DNA of 64,000 bases from Combretum micranthum (GCA_024138025.1 JAMXBD010001449.1:186001-250000); one strand, 5' to 3'; shown: positions 21,291-34,734, numbered from the stretch's first letter. The notes: generated by a model from the sequence alone, not told the origin. Translations and numbers: made by a program.

Positions 21291-22342
21291 TTTTCCTATT
21301 AAGGTAGGGTTTAGTTGCAAGGACTGGATAAGACAAGACGAACTAGATAGCACAGTACAAGATGAATTGGACAGAACAATTTCCTTATACCTCGTTTGGA
21401 TTGTATGGTACTAGATAATGATTTCTGTCATGTCCAGTGTTTGGTAGACACAAGTATAGGACATGACATTATCTTTTGACCATTATGCCCATGTATTGTA
21501 ATATATTTAATTAATTAATTTTATTATGTTGTTTAATAAATATAATTTAAAAATATTTTATCTATAAATATAATTAAATTAGTTACATATTATATTAAAT
21601 AAAAATCCATAATTAATTATTATTTTTTAAAAAATTAAAATATTAAATATTCATATAGTAAAATAATTAGCTAAATGTTTAATAATTACAAAATTAATTA
21701 AATTAAAACATCATATTAAGCTAATTAATTATATAACAATTTTAGTTATATTTAGATCTTTATTAATTATTACATTAGTAGTGAATACTAATGTTTGAAC
21801 AATTAATTATTAAATTAATAGTAAATCGTAAAAAATAATATACTTTTACTTAATTAACCTCTAAGTTATATCAAAATACAAGAATAAAAAGAATAATGAC
21901 ACAACTTAAATAATCATCACAATAACAATACATATAAGCTTTAATTTCAAAGTCATGTTAAATTTTACAATAGCCAAAAAAGTACAAGTAATTGACCAAA
22001 AAAAACAACTTTCTAATTTCTACGACATACCTCCTCGTTGTACATTTCTTATGCAGATTATTCTCATCTGAGTCCATTCCACACTAACCTTTACCATTCC
22101 AATTATATTGATACCATCTTCCCCAATAGGAATTTCATCACCTTTTATCATCTTGTCACTTGCCAAACATCCTAGGACTTATTTTCTAGGAATTCCAATT
22201 GATTGGTTTCTTTTTGTCTACAAGACATCCTCTGTTGAACATAAATAACAATAGCCATTATTAATTTATGAGGTCCCTTAGATTTGCATTGACAAAACTC
22301 AATAATCTATTATATAGATAGGGACTAACATGTGCTCTATTT

Positions 22343-22543
22343 GCTGTATAATAGTTCTTCAATAGCAGGATGGAACTTAACAAGCCACTGTTGTTTCTCC
22401 GTGTAGGGGAAGTAAACAGATTGATTAGCCCCAGGTGCAGCAATATTGAACTTGGCTCGAAAACATGGATTCCTCAAACCACTTGGCAAAGCCCTGGCAT
22501 GGTAAATGTCGTGTGGCTTTCATATTGTCCTGCTCTAGTTTTG
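22343..22543 (-). pseudogene. Sucrose synthase fragment, exon b
   Basis: The next exon on the minus strand, after an acceptor (TTCTCCAG). It reads [18 protein letters not shown], a stop, GIHVFE, then after a one-base deletion [20 protein letters not shown] and [11 protein letters not shown]. This continues exon a in the order of a functional sucrose synthase gene; the intervening 90 bp (22544-22633) look like a retained intron. Homology fades after the LLYS residues near 22343. The retained intron points to capture at DNA level rather than reverse transcription of mRNA. Stop and frameshifts make it a pseudogene fragment. Confidence 0.85.
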
Positions 22544-22633
22544 CTGGAGAAAGTAGATAACTACTTTCAGTCAATGTTACTGACAGATATTGTTGCAAAA
22601 TCTTATCATTAAGTAGAAATAGCACTAGCCTTT

Positions 22634-22797
22634 CAGCAATTTTCTTGATATGTGCTGGAAAAGACAAAATCTGTTGCATTCATGGCAATCAAGTCAGCAG
22701 TAAATTGACATGAGAAGTGATACTTTCCATCAAGTTCCTTCCATTTGGCATCTGAATCCTCATATTTTGTTTTTTCCAAGGCATGAGCTGTCATTCC
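22634..22797 (-). pseudogene. Sucrose synthase fragment, exon a
   Basis: On the minus strand, after an intact acceptor (TCGATCCAG), the frame reads [40 protein letters not shown] and [12 protein letters not shown]. This is the glycosyltransferase domain of plant sucrose synthase (UDP-glucose + fructose from sucrose + UDP), nearly residue for residue. At the end, CAAGAAAATTGCTG has one A more than the family's QEIAG codons, so the frame is lost at the exon border. Upstream exons are not found next to it. Confidence 0.88.
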
Positions 22798-22830
22798 CTG
22801 GATCGAAATTTTATGAAAATGAAGGATCAT

Positions 22831-25800
22831 TTATTCAGATTTGATAATCATGAATAAAAGAAATTCAAACACGGATGTCAGGTCAATATAATTCCTAACT
22901 TGTGTTATTACAAGTTTGTTTATTACCTGCACATGATATGAATCTATCCTTTCAACTAGATAGGAGTTCACCAATAAGCCAAACAAGTCACTCAAAAGAT
23001 AATACATAGACAAATACACAAACACCTTTATGATAAGAAAATCATACTGCCATTCTTAATTCTTAAAGGGAGCATTTAACCAAACATTGTCTCAACCTTC
23101 CCTCATTGATCAAAGAGTACAATCATGAATGCGCACCAAAATTTCTAATATTTGCCGCATTAAAAAAAACCTAAAAATTGTCAATTGGACAAGTGTATAT
23201 ATATGGTACATTTACACCACATGCAAGTGTACACCAAAAATTCCACAAAAAAATGGTTTAATTATTCTTTTCCTTCTGTGAAAACCCAAGTCTAGGAAAA
23301 AAGATTGATGAAACCTCACCACAAACAAGCCCTCTAGAGATGAGAAAACTAAATTTTCTCCATTCCAGAAGAAACACATACCACAAAAAAATATGAGCAA
23401 CATGAAAGTGCAGGTTTCGCATTTTTCACATTGTCAGTCACCCTTCTTGGTATTTGAAGTCTTATCAATTTTCTCATGCGTATAGCAAAAACTTCTATAG
23501 CTCTGAAGAATCCAAACAGGAAAAAACCTTTTTGTCTAAACCCAATGCATTAACTCATCGGACTCATAGTCGCAGTTTTGGTATGCCCTATCATCTTCTT
23601 TAAATAGAGATATCTCTACTCTATGGACAGTATAATATACATATGTTATGATATATGTTTATATTATGATACACAGAGTTATATATCATTTCTGTTAAAC
23701 AAAATCAGGTATTTAGTATAATATACAGAGTAATACACACACGCTAAATTGCCAACCATAGCCCATGAACAAAATAGAACGTCTCATCTCAAATTCTCAA
23801 CACTTTCATACACACACTCTCACTTTCGATAAATTGGAAACACACCTTTCCTTTCCGCGATGTTACTCGTGATTCATCTATATATAATATTTTATTTATA
23901 AGGCTATAATAAATATCTATTTGCGATTACTTTATTAGGTTTTAGTACATTAATCTGCACCAGAACAGACAACAAACATAATCAATAAGGAGAATCCTAT
24001 TGTATAACCAACCAGAAATTAAAAATTACAGCAAAAGCAATAGTCAATCAATATATATGGGTATTTTAGAAAATAAAATAAGGAGTACTTAATAGACAAC
24101 TCTCGAAGGACCATTTATATAACCTTAAAAAACTGCAATCTTTTCCTACCAAGTAATCGCTAACCATTTCATGAAATCAAATTTGACCAAGTCTATGAAA
24201 AATCAAATAACAACTTGCAAAACCAGTTTAATAAACCCTAACTGCCTTTAAATATTATAAAATGTCTAGGAATTAACATGAGATGGAACACAAGCACAAC
24301 CTATTCAAAAAAACATGCCACACTTTGAACTTTTTTTTCCCTAAACTCTTTATGTGTATTCATAAACCAGGCTCATATTAGATGTTTCCTAATGCAAAGA
24401 CAAGATTCTTAAGCCAAAGCAACAAACTTTACCTTTTGACATCTTATTATTTTGAAATACAATATTGTACAGACTGCATTTTAGCATTTATAACCAATAT
24501 GGGATCTCTTTAAAATCTTAAATAGCAAAGGATTTGTTATACATTATGATCCAAGCTTACCTAGAGATAAGTAGCTTCATTCACACCTTGGCCAGCGAAA
24601 CCTAAACCCATCATGAATGACAACTCTTTAAGATGATTTATTAAGGAGACAGATCGATCACCTGTATGGCTTCATCTCTATTGTACGAACGAAGTTAGGA
24701 TCCAATAATTTATAAATGAAAGAAACATTAATTAATAATTGATCAAAAAGAAAATGTGGCAATATGATGCAGATTTATCCAGAAAAGCTGTCAAAATCAT
24801 TTTTTTTGCAAAAATTGACAAGCATTTAATGATTATCTACTGGAAACATGACACTGGGAAACAACCCACCGGTCTTATTTTCCATACATATGGAATGAAA
24901 GAACATGAAAAAGACAGACTATATGATCATCCATGGAACTGGTCACAAGCACAATGACATTTATTACAAGTTTAGTGACATTAACTAAAGAATGGCAAAA
25001 TGCTAGACTTAATAGGTACAATCAAACTCACACAAAAAACCTTCATGGCAAAGATACAATCTAGGAATTAACAAGATATGTTAGAAAAGCTACTTCACAT
25101 CTTAGCATGTTGTTGTCCTTAATCCAAACATCAGCAAATAAGTACTTCAAAAGACAACATAACTATAGATAAGAAACCAGCGGAGTAAAAAATGATCATT
25201 GAAGCCATCTTAGCACTCTTGCTAAGAACATCAGCACAACCATATAAATAAAGAAAATATAGTTCATGGCAATTTTTGTTCTATGAAATTTGAGGACCAA
25301 CATACCACAAGGACATGTACCAAATAGTTACATAAAGCTCAAAAAGAGATTTCTCATACGATGATACTTGTTGAAAAGAAATCACAAATAGACTTACTAT
25401 AGATTTACTAACTGAAAACAGTAGTTATTGTTTTGTTATACAGCAATATATCATATAGGCCATCATATTTCTTGAAGGGAAGCTAGTCTCTTTTCAAGAT
25501 CCTCTACATCAATAGATTCATTGCTGCATTAAACAGAGAAATATGCTATATGGTGTTCCAATATGACTTTCTCATCATGTTGATTACTCCCACACAAATG
25601 TCCCATCATGAGTTTTCTCTTGCTGATTATTCAAAATAAGAGCAACCCACATGTTACCAAATAAGAAAACCAGAGACCTTATAATAATCATCACTTGCCT
25701 AAAAAAAAAAAGAAACCTATAATAAAAAGAAACCTTAATTAGTTATAAACTCCACATAACTTAACCAGGACCTCTATTCTTATTCATGAAAATCATGTTG

Positions 25801-26720
25801 TTTTTATTTTCTAACTACATCAATGGAAAACCAACACCTTTATAGTGCAGATAACCCTCGGCATAGACAACATCAACCTAATTCCTAAATTTTGATAATA
25901 GTAGCCCTTATAAGCCAAATACAACTCCATAACATCTAAGAATTGCTGTCATAAAACTAATTATCCAATATACTTTTTAGCAGCAACTGCCATGAGCAAA
26001 AATCCTCTTAATCCATTATTGCTTAACCAAAAATATATTTAAACTGCTACATGATAATAACTTAAAAGAATTTAATGTCAAACACATATTTGAAACCAAG
26101 TGATGTCTATTAGCATAAATCCAATTGAAAAATATGTCACATAAATGAGTATTAAGCTAGGAATCATATATTATAATCACTAATATCAAGTTGAAATTCA
26201 CTAAAAAATCCAAATATGACAAGCCCAACTCAAATAATTCATACGTAAACCAAACAAATCAACAAAAGTTAAACTATACAATTAAAGATATGCACAAACT
26301 AAATACAGATCATCATTCACAGCTAATGGAGTGGCAAGAAGGACTCGCCTCAACTAGGGTTTTAAGTGGAATGAATGATATACTACAAGATATAAGGGTT
26401 TAGACTTGCCAAAAATCAAAACAAAGAGATGAATTGAAGCAAAAAGATGACTTAAGAAGAAGGGGGGGAGGGTGGGGGGGAAGAGACTCACTTGAGCTGG
26501 TGAAGCCAGGGTTTCAAATGAGTGAAAGTAGAATATGAACGAAGGAGAGAGAAGTGGATTGAGCAAAGGAAAGAGACGATACTTTTGGTAGGGATATTAT
26601 TGTAATTTGAAGAATGCAGTCATTTTGTCTTGTGCATTTTATTTTTGCATTGTGGGTAGATGGTACAATTATTTTGAAATTTGTCATGTTCTTTAAGATA
26701 TCTTTTGTCCTGTCCTATTG
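22831..26720. other. Low-complexity AT-rich region without recognised genes
   Basis: No open frame with family resemblance. A minus-strand stretch near 24540-24640 reads HLKELSFMMGLGFAGQGVNE before a possible donor, which looks exon-like but which I do not recognise. A G-run (GGGGGGGAGGGTGGGGGGG) lies at about 26462-26480. Confidence 0.4.
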
Positions 26721-27270
26721 CCCATGAAAAAAATTAAGAAAAAGAATTTGCAAGTTTTAGAATCATAAGAAAGTACACTTGAAGAATTTATGGAGAATCC
26801 TTGGAGATAATTTGAAATCTAATTTTACATAACAAATATAAGTAGAAACACGTCTTTTTCTTGGCCATGTATTGCTGTAGTTATTGATTTAAACTGTTTT
26901 GGTATTTTTGTCATCCTCTAAGTACTATTTTAGGTTTTTTTTTTTAGATAAAGAGAGATTTTCCAAGTGTTTAAAGAGGCTTTTTCATAAGTTTCAAAAT
27001 TTTTCAGAAAGGAAAATTTTATGAAGAGAAAAACATGGAGAAGAGATCAGTTAAAGCAGTTACTAAACCCTTTTAAGAAATTAATTAAGTTTATTCTTTC
27101 CATTATTCTCTCTTCTTTAGTAATATTGTTTCTTTTGTTGTTATGAATAAAATTATTGTTGTTATATTTATTATGAATATGAGTGAGTAGTTTATTCAAT
27201 ACCTACGTACCAGTAGCCTTAAAGGAATTATGTGAATAAGAGTGCTTTGATTCAAATTGAATCAAACTAT
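26721..27270. other. Spacer before the CACTA element
   Basis: AT-rich sequence with no recognisable gene. TAAAGCAGTTACTAAACCC and the following T-rich stretch have no match elsewhere in the window. Confidence 0.45.
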
Positions 27271-27285
27271 CATTACAAGAATTTT

Positions 27286-27440
27286 GATATTGGGCGACGT
27301 TTGCAAAAATTGCAAACATCGCCCATCTTTAATAGTTTAACTACACCATTTAAAGCATACTATTAGTCACGTTTATGGAACATTTACTTAATTTGCAACT
27401 CTTTCCTTACATTAAACGTGGCTAATTTTTAGTTTAACAA
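27286..27440. repeat. Left subterminal repeats of the CACTA element
   Basis: GGGCGACGTTTGCAAAAATT is followed by its partial reverse complement (TTGCAAACATCGCCC), giving a hairpin directly at the end, then AGTCACGTTTATGG and AAACGTGGCTAA words. These resemble the right-end set. Confidence 0.7.
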
Positions 27441-28189
27441 TTTACCCTCCTTTAAAAAATTGAAAAATGAAATTCCATTAAAAGATCGCGCCATTTGGAA
27501 AATGCAAGAGGTAAAAAAAATATAAAAAAAAAAAAACACTTATAGCGTACGTTTTCCTTACTTCCTTATTGTGCAACACCCTTAGACAGAGACCACAAAC
27601 TTCGTAATCTCCACTCAATCTCCCTTACGCCCCAATAACCTCGAACAAAGCTCTCCATTCCACCTCCGAAGGATATCTCGTTCTCCATCAACCTTCGATC
27701 AATCAATGCCATCGCCATACCCATTCCTTCATGGATAGCTGAGTGGAGAAGATTTCATTAGAAAACGTCAACAACATAGTTGTTAACATCATTCATCGGT
27801 GACACATCACATAGGTTTGTTCATATTTTTTTTTCCTTTAGGGCTTTTGCTCAAGGGTTGTGAGAAATTTCTTTTTGTTTCTCAAGTGTGGAAAATTTCT
27901 ATTTTGCGATTTTATAATCATGCGTAGTACATGCATTCAAGTAGGAGGTTCTTGGTTGAACGATGTCCTCATTTAGCTATTTGCTTGGTTGAAATTTATG
28001 TATGTGTTCAATAATGAAAGAGTTTAACCATTACTGTTTGTGTGTGGAGAAATTTAGGTTTCCCCCCTCCGAGGAAAGGTAATGTTTATGTATAGAGAAA
28101 ATTAGGTTTCTTAAATGAGTGAGGACAGTAATAATTTAAATTTAGATATCAATTTACAAATTTTGGGTGTTGGGTGTCCGGTTTTGGTT

Positions 28190-31100
28190 AAAATGGTAGT
28201 GGATAGATAGCGGTGGTGTTGGTACGATAACCCCTAGTTCCACTCCAGCTTAGTTCCCTATAGCTTAGCTGCTGCCAATGATGGTATTCCCACCATACGA
28301 CTTAGTATTTTTGCTCCATCCGACACTACCGCAGTTGGTTCACCAAGTAGTCATTTTGCTCCATCTAACATGACCACAGTTGCTCCAGTAACTACGGCTT
28401 CAAGCCTAGACAGGGGACGGGTAGGTGGGATCTATGTTATAGGGTTTGAGTTACTGTCTCTGTAAGTGTTTCATCCATTATGTTGTCTTTATGTTTCTTG
28501 TTTATGTTAAGTTTTTATTTTGAATTTCATGTTTCAGATCAAAATGTAAAACTAAGTGTAGTAACAAATCATGATAATCATATTCTATGTATTGAGTTTT
28601 TAATTTATGAATGAATGGCTAGCTTTTCCATGGAGAAAAAACAATCATGATAATCTATAATATGATTTTCATTGAATAATAATTTTTTCATCTTCTTTTT
28701 CACTATGTTAAAAGAAAAAAAAAAAGTTAAGTTTGGAATTGCACTAATGTGGGTAATAAAATTTGGCAGAGGTTGCTTCTACATATGTATTTTCTGAGTT
28801 TTAATTCAAAGTAGCTCAAGTTATGATGTCGGAATATTTATTTGTTTTTAGAATCTAGTTGAGTCAAGTTTACATTTTGATGATAGGAACTTTTAATTAC
28901 ATTTTAGCTTTTGCATTTACAGAAAAAGAATCCCTTCCTTTTATCCTATGTAATTCTTGAAAGTTCCCATGTTTCTTACATAAAAAGTTCGTAGCTGCTT
29001 AGGCTTTAGCTTAGCTTCCATTTTTCTCAAGTAGTATTTCTAGTTAAACGAATCTTGGTACTGTTATGTCACTTTTTTGTTGAATTTGAAAAACATAACC
29101 ATGAGGAATGTTGTTTGGAGTTTCTTGCTGAACTAATTTGCCAAGGGAAATTTATTTATCTGTAATCAATCCTCTAGTGTCAAAGAAATTTATTTATCTA
29201 TAATTAATCCTCACACTCAGTGGGTTATATTTCACAACTTACACTATTGGTGTAACAGGATTTGCTTTCAAGTCTTTGAGCATGATGTTTACAATGCCCT
29301 AGTTATGTGGCCATATTCTATATGCAAGTGATGCTTAAGAAGCTACAAGTGATGAGGTAGGTTTGAACTTCCATTCAATTTTAATTGCTTTAAGTTTTGG
29401 ATTGCATTTTCATGGCTAAGGTTAGATATTAAATTAAGACACTAATTTTCCAGTTGCTATTGGCTCAACTCTGTCTCGTCTAAATAGTTTCACATTCATT
29501 ATACCATTTTAAACTGGCAGTATGTCCTTTTGTAAAATTAAATTTTACTAGTTGGCTTTGACACTTTTTTTTTTTCTGGTGTGATGATGAATCATGAGCT
29601 TATATGAGGTAATCTAAGTAAATTGAATGATTTGCTTTAGTAGATATCTTCCCAATTACATTAAAACCTTAATGAAGCAGGTTGATAATTATTCAAAAGC
29701 TCCCATTACTAGAATGATCCATGACAATAGGTTTTACATATTGTTTGATAACAAGAACATTGACTATAAAAATTTAAAGAAAAAAAGAGAAAAATAAGCA
29801 TCAAAGGGAACATATAATAGAGATGAACAAAATGAAAACTCCACACAATACTATTGCACTTATGTGGATGCAGAAATGCTGCTATTAATTCGATGCAATT
29901 GTCACTACATGTGTTTTTCCATATTACCTTCAAACAGAATCAAATCCTAACTAATATTTGTATAACGACCTTTTAGGTGTTTCAAATTATGTCATCTTTG
30001 AATATAACGTGATTAGCAGTAGTTGTTGCCACTGCTGTCCACAATACTGCTACAACTAGCATTGTATAAATTACAAATGTTAACATGGTGGAATAATTAT
30101 TATTACATTGAAAAGGTTATTTTGAGTTTTGCTTCTCATGATTGGCTCAACAGTGAAGTTTTTCCTTTATGCAAACACCTCTGTGATTAGCAATTTCAGT
30201 AGTTATCTATGACGTTCCATTCCATCCATTCAATTAGTTTTTTGATTATTTAGTCACTTGTAATGAATAGTTGTAGAAGCAATTAATTTAACTTTTTCAT
30301 CCAGGTATTCGCAGAATGATGGAAAAGCTATTTGTAATGGAGATTTCTTCTTCTTTGATCATTCCTTTTTAGGTACATAAATCCCTTATTTTTATGATAT
30401 GAAAGAAGTTATTCTTTTCACTGAGAGAGGAGATTGGTCAAATATTTGCTTGCATCATATAAATATATATATATATATTTTATTTCCTATAACTTATGTG
30501 GTTTGGCCTGTTCTGTTATTGTCTTTGTTTCTTATGTAGGACTGCGATAAAGATCTCATTGCATTTCCTAATTTCAATTTTAATGCTTCGTCATGTGGTG
30601 ATTGCATGGCAATAGCATCAGAACCCCCATATGTTACTGGGGTAGACATCTTTTCTTAGGAATTTCCACATAGAGAATCAATCTCAACTTTTATCGAAAA
30701 TATCAAGTCTTACTTCTCAAGCTTGGAATGGAACAGTATAACTACAGCCAACAATTGTGAAGAAATTTTGGTTCAATTTTACAGGTATATTCAGATGCAA
30801 TTGATAGGCCTTCCATTTTTTATAATCTTAGTTTGAATTGTTTATTGTGATTCATATATATATGTATGTGTAGTCTTGATATGTCAAAGAAAAAGAGTTG
30901 TTTTCATAGTATTCAAATGGTGAGAGTGAGACATAATTCCATCAACCAAAATCTCATTTGTTGGGTCTACTCTAGAACTATTAGGATATAGAACAAGCCT
31001 TGACTTGTCCAAGCATTCTTTTTTTGTAGAGATGAGTCTAGCAAATGCATCCTTACAGGGCAGCAATTCAGCTGATCAAAACCACACTCCAGGTAAGTGA

Positions 31101-31840
31101 TGAAATTGGCGTATAAATGTAGAAGATGGGTTTAGAAAATCAATTACCTTTTTTGAGAACTCTTTATATGGACTATAAAAGATAAAAGTGCTGTATTTTG
31201 CGTTTACTCAGTTTTTAGCATTAGCAGTATTTGACAATATCCTTATAATTTATGGAAGTAATATTGGAAGGTGTCTCTATTTTCTTTCTACTCAAAACAA
31301 TATATATTAGTTCTTTTAAGGTTCATATCAGTGTTTCTTCTGTATTATCAATATGTGTTAGAAAGTTGTATAGCTTACATGAAAAAGAAATGCTTCAAGC
31401 ACTTGTCCATAGAACTAGTAAAATCAACTTTAACAACAATCCCTCCTAGAATTTGCTTAAATATACTACTCAGATATTCTTCCAGAACATCATCATAAAG
31501 GACATGATAAAGCACGCACATAAACATGTATATATGTTCAACCAACCAGGTTACACATAGAAGTTAAGAGAAGTCTTAAAAGCTTGAACCATACATGATA
31601 TTTACCTAATTCAAGAGTAGTCCACTGGATGGACTTAGCTTTGGTCTGTAATGTCTTACATAATTTCAATTTTGCTTAGGTACGTGTAGTTATGCATGTC
31701 TCTAATTTTTTCCTATTTTCATATGGTCAAATATAAGTGCTCTCTATACTTATATTTCTAATTCAATTCCCACTATCCTTGTTGTGTATTTAGCTTTGAA
31801 TATTAACATATGTAATGTGATTTTTTTTTTCCTATTAAAT
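28190..31840 (+). other. 5' part of the CACTA gene region: introns and possible early exons
   Basis: A coding-like stretch at about 28260-28420 reads IFAPSDTTAVGSPSSHFAPS, a serine/threonine/proline-rich N-terminus, ending near GGACGG|GTAGGT. Further exon-like pieces may exist near 30540-30780, but they carry a stop (TCTTAGGAATTTCC at about 30653) and I could not assign them. The rest is AT-rich intron-like sequence. Confidence 0.4.
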
Positions 31841-31844
31841 GTAG

Positions 31845-32838
31845 AGAATGAAGCTCCAGATATACGGGAAATGAACAATGGTCAAGTGGATAGGCCCCAA
31901 GAGCACAGCCACACGTCTAATAATACTGAATCTCTTGGTAAGCTTTATAAATGTATGCAATAAATTATTGAAAGTGTGCAAGTTAAAAACCATTCTCTTA
32001 TAATTGTAGCAACTGAGAGCTCAACACGATCTGTTGGTAAGAGAAGTGCATATCGTGGTGAAGCACTTGAGCGGGAGAATATGAAGCGAAAGGGAAAAAT
32101 GCTAGTTGAGTTTACTACATCCGGAGGACGTCCTGTTTCGGCAGATCAATCCTCAAAATTAGCATCTGAGATAGGGAAAGCATGTAGGGACTTGTTGCCT
32201 CTTTATGGTGAAGATTGGAGAAAATTAGATAAGATGGAGAAACAACGAGCTTGGGAGAGGGTCAAGGTAAAATGTAGACTAAACTTTCCTTTCATATTAC
32301 TTACTTATTATGTGATGTTACTAATCATTCTTTTGTCTTAACTGACATGGTTGATGTAGAATCGATTGAATATTGATGATGTAGTAAAAAATGGCAACAA
32401 ATTTGCTGCTGCTGATAAATGGATGGGGAGTCTGCTTAGAAATCATCGAAGTAAAACTAAGAGGAGATGGATGGAGATTGGTGATGTAGCAAGACCTAAA
32501 GGATCGAATGAAGATGATTGGAAGAAGATGACGGAACAATGGACTAAAGAGATTGCAGAAGAGAAGGCAATTTTACAATCTAATGACCCATCCAAGAAGG
32601 TAAACTCTACATACCCATTTTTTTGGGATTTCAAGTAATAACTACATAAATATGTCACTGTTTTTAATTAATAGAGGACCAAATCAATGATCGGGAAAGA
32701 AGCACGTAGTTGTGTCAAATACTTGCATAGGTCTGGCTCTCGATCATTTGAGAGCAGAAGGAATGAGCACGTAAGTAGCAACTCATATAATTTCTAACAT
32801 GTAGTAGTAAGCTTACTCAAGTGTTTAACATTTTTGTA

Positions 32839-32872
<34 letters not shown>

Positions 32873-34312
32873 AGTAATCAATCAAAATCACCAACTGCCC
32901 AATGCTATCGAGTTCTTTAAGCAAACTCGATATCGTGAACCAAGGCCTAACAGTACTGGTGGTTGGGTTTCACAACAAGCTTCTGAAGATTATGTAAGTC
33001 TATGGGTTAAGTTTTATTTTGAATATGTTATTAAATAAGCAATATGTTGCGGATGTTATGTTTTAGTTTTCATAATGTAGGAGAAGATGGTGAAAATGTA
33101 TGAGGATTCACAATCTTCTGACAACCCAAAGACACCACAAGAGATTGTTGACATATTTATGAATGCAAGTAACAGATCTGACTACCATCCTGGAAGAGGA
33201 TATGGACCACCATCTATTGGGAAATCAACACGAAGACAGAATGAGATGGAGGAGTTAAGAGCTGAATTGCAAGAGGAAAAAACATTACGCCAGCAACAAA
33301 CTCAACAGGTAAATAAACTTTAATATGGCTTCCAAGGGTGATTGTGGCAGAACCTAAAGGTCCTTGGATTTTCTCTTGGACATACAATGTGTAGGTTAAG
33401 GAATTGTGGGAAATGAGTCCTCTAGGATGTGGCAGAACCCTACCTTTTCTGTTAGGCATTACATGTGTTTAAATATATGCAAATGTGACATAACAATTGA
33501 AGCGATCACGATGTCTGCAATATATACAGTCGAGATATTAGGCGTGTGTCCATGACTTTATGTCCTATTTTGGTTTAGTTTTTTACTTTGTTCTGTATTT
33601 GCGTGTCTATGTTACCTTGTATGTTCCTATAATCTAATTTTCAGGTTTATCACTAGGCCATCAGAGAATACTTGGTGTGTTGTGGTTAACGTTTTATACA
33701 TAAGTCATAACTTTTGCTATTTATGTTAATAAGACTACACTTTCACATCTTCTTTTCGTCCATGCATTTGGATCTATAAACAAGTTGAATCGAGATAGTG
33801 TTGAGTGTAATCTCAAACTTGATTCCAAATTTCAAACCAAAGTTAAAATTTTAAAGCTTGAATCCGTTTACACTTAATTTGTGAAGGAAAAAAATGTTTT
33901 AAATTCTGATTAGTATAATATTAACATGAAACTTAAGTTGAACTTAATTAATATTTATAGTCAAATTGAATATTAGAAAGTTCAAATTTGATTTGATAGA
34001 CTACTTAAATAGCTCAACTAGATTTTTTCAGATTTTCTTGAATTGAATTTGCTACTTAATGGTATTTACAGCTTGATAAGCTAACTCGACTTGTAGAACA
34101 ACTTATATCAAGTTTTCCCAGTAGTTCAGGTTAGTTATCATGAGTCATTTTTCATTATCTCATTCATGTTTCTTTTAACAATTTAATAATTATATTTAAT
34201 TTGTATATTGTGTGATAGCAAATCCAAATGGAAATACTTCTGCAAGTGCACGACATACTTCATCAAATCCATCGCTTGGAGATGATGATGTCAATAGTAA
34301 GGAAGAAAATTA
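31845..34312 (+). CDS. CACTA-associated Transposase_24 (TNPA-like) protein, spliced
   Basis: Exons inferred from GT/AG borders: 31845-31935, 32010-32267, 32360-32599, 32674-32770, about 32875-32994, 33080-33308, about 34072-34130, 34220-34312. Translated blocks include RPVSADQSSKLASEIGKACR (N-terminal domain), KWMGSLLRNHRSKTKRRWME, KSMIGKEARSCVKYLHRSGS, AIEFFKQTRYREPRP, GGWVSQQASEDY, and MEELRAELQEEKTLRQQQTQ, a C-terminal coiled coil. The chain ends NSKEEN and a stop at 34310-34312. The order of a small basic domain, the EFFKQTR-type segment, the YGPPS motif and a coiled coil is that of plant Transposase_24 (PF03004, Ptta/En/Spm). It probably binds the subterminal repeats. Between 32770 and 32875 the phase does not join cleanly (a TAA follows the acceptor), so the copy may be broken or the border misplaced. 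Confidence 0.7.
32841..32874. repeat. (AT)n(GT)n microsatellite
   Basis: An AT repeat followed by a GT repeat at the end of an intron of the CACTA gene, directly before the inferred acceptor. Length variation here could affect splicing. Confidence 0.85.
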
Positions 34313-34734
34313 AGTACTTAGTTTTTTGTTTTTTGTTTTTTGGCTTTATCACACTGACATGAATGGGGTCAAATCAATGTGATAAAGTGTGTACATATGC
34401 CCATTTTGATGTAATTTGGAGTTTACGCTAACGTTTCTTGTAAGGACACTAAACCATATTGTTTTTGGTTTTTTTTCCCTTTAATGCAACGATGGTCATG
34501 GTGATCTTTAAGTAATTTTTATGTTATTTTTTTATTACATATCGAGCGCATTGTATGCTCCAAAATGTATTAGTGACATTTTTTCATATATAAATTTCAT
34601 GTGCTGAAGTAATAGCAGGTATCAATTATATTGAGCAAACAGGTTTATATTGCTAATTGTGCATATGTTACACTAAACAAATATATATTGCCAAATAAAA
34701 CAATTTGAGCATTAACATCTTCTTAACAAGAATA

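Larger units (their letters stand above)
21300..26720. mobile_element. Possible TIR transposon carrying a captured gene fragment
   Basis: The left end is rich in AAGACAAGACGAACTAG, GGACAGAAC and TGTCCAG words. The right end, read in reverse complement (from about 26720), begins CATGGGCAATAGGACAGGAC and continues with ACATGAC and CAAGACAAAATG. This layout of related words in inverted arrangement at both ends is like some PIF/Harbinger or Mutator elements, but the repeats are degenerate and exact termini and target duplication were not found. Inside lies the sucrose synthase fragment at 22343-22797 and otherwise AT-rich sequence without recognised transposase. The element call is tentative; the region being foreign to the receptor introns is well supported. 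Confidence 0.35.

Noticed and set aside
22261..22830. Sucrose synthase as a functional gene
   Set aside because: Only two exons, with an in-frame stop, a one-base insertion and a one-base deletion, and no upstream or downstream exons.
24739..24957. Plus-strand open frame of 72 codons
   Set aside because: Resembles no known protein, sits in AT-rich non-coding sequence, and has no splice or promoter context.
26462..26480. G-rich run as a possible G-quadruplex regulatory site
   Set aside because: Single isolated run near a presumed element end; no gene close enough to regulate and no conservation to judge by.
32321..33459. Minus-strand open frames over the CACTA gene
   Set aside because: They are antisense shadows of the Transposase_24 exons on the plus strand.
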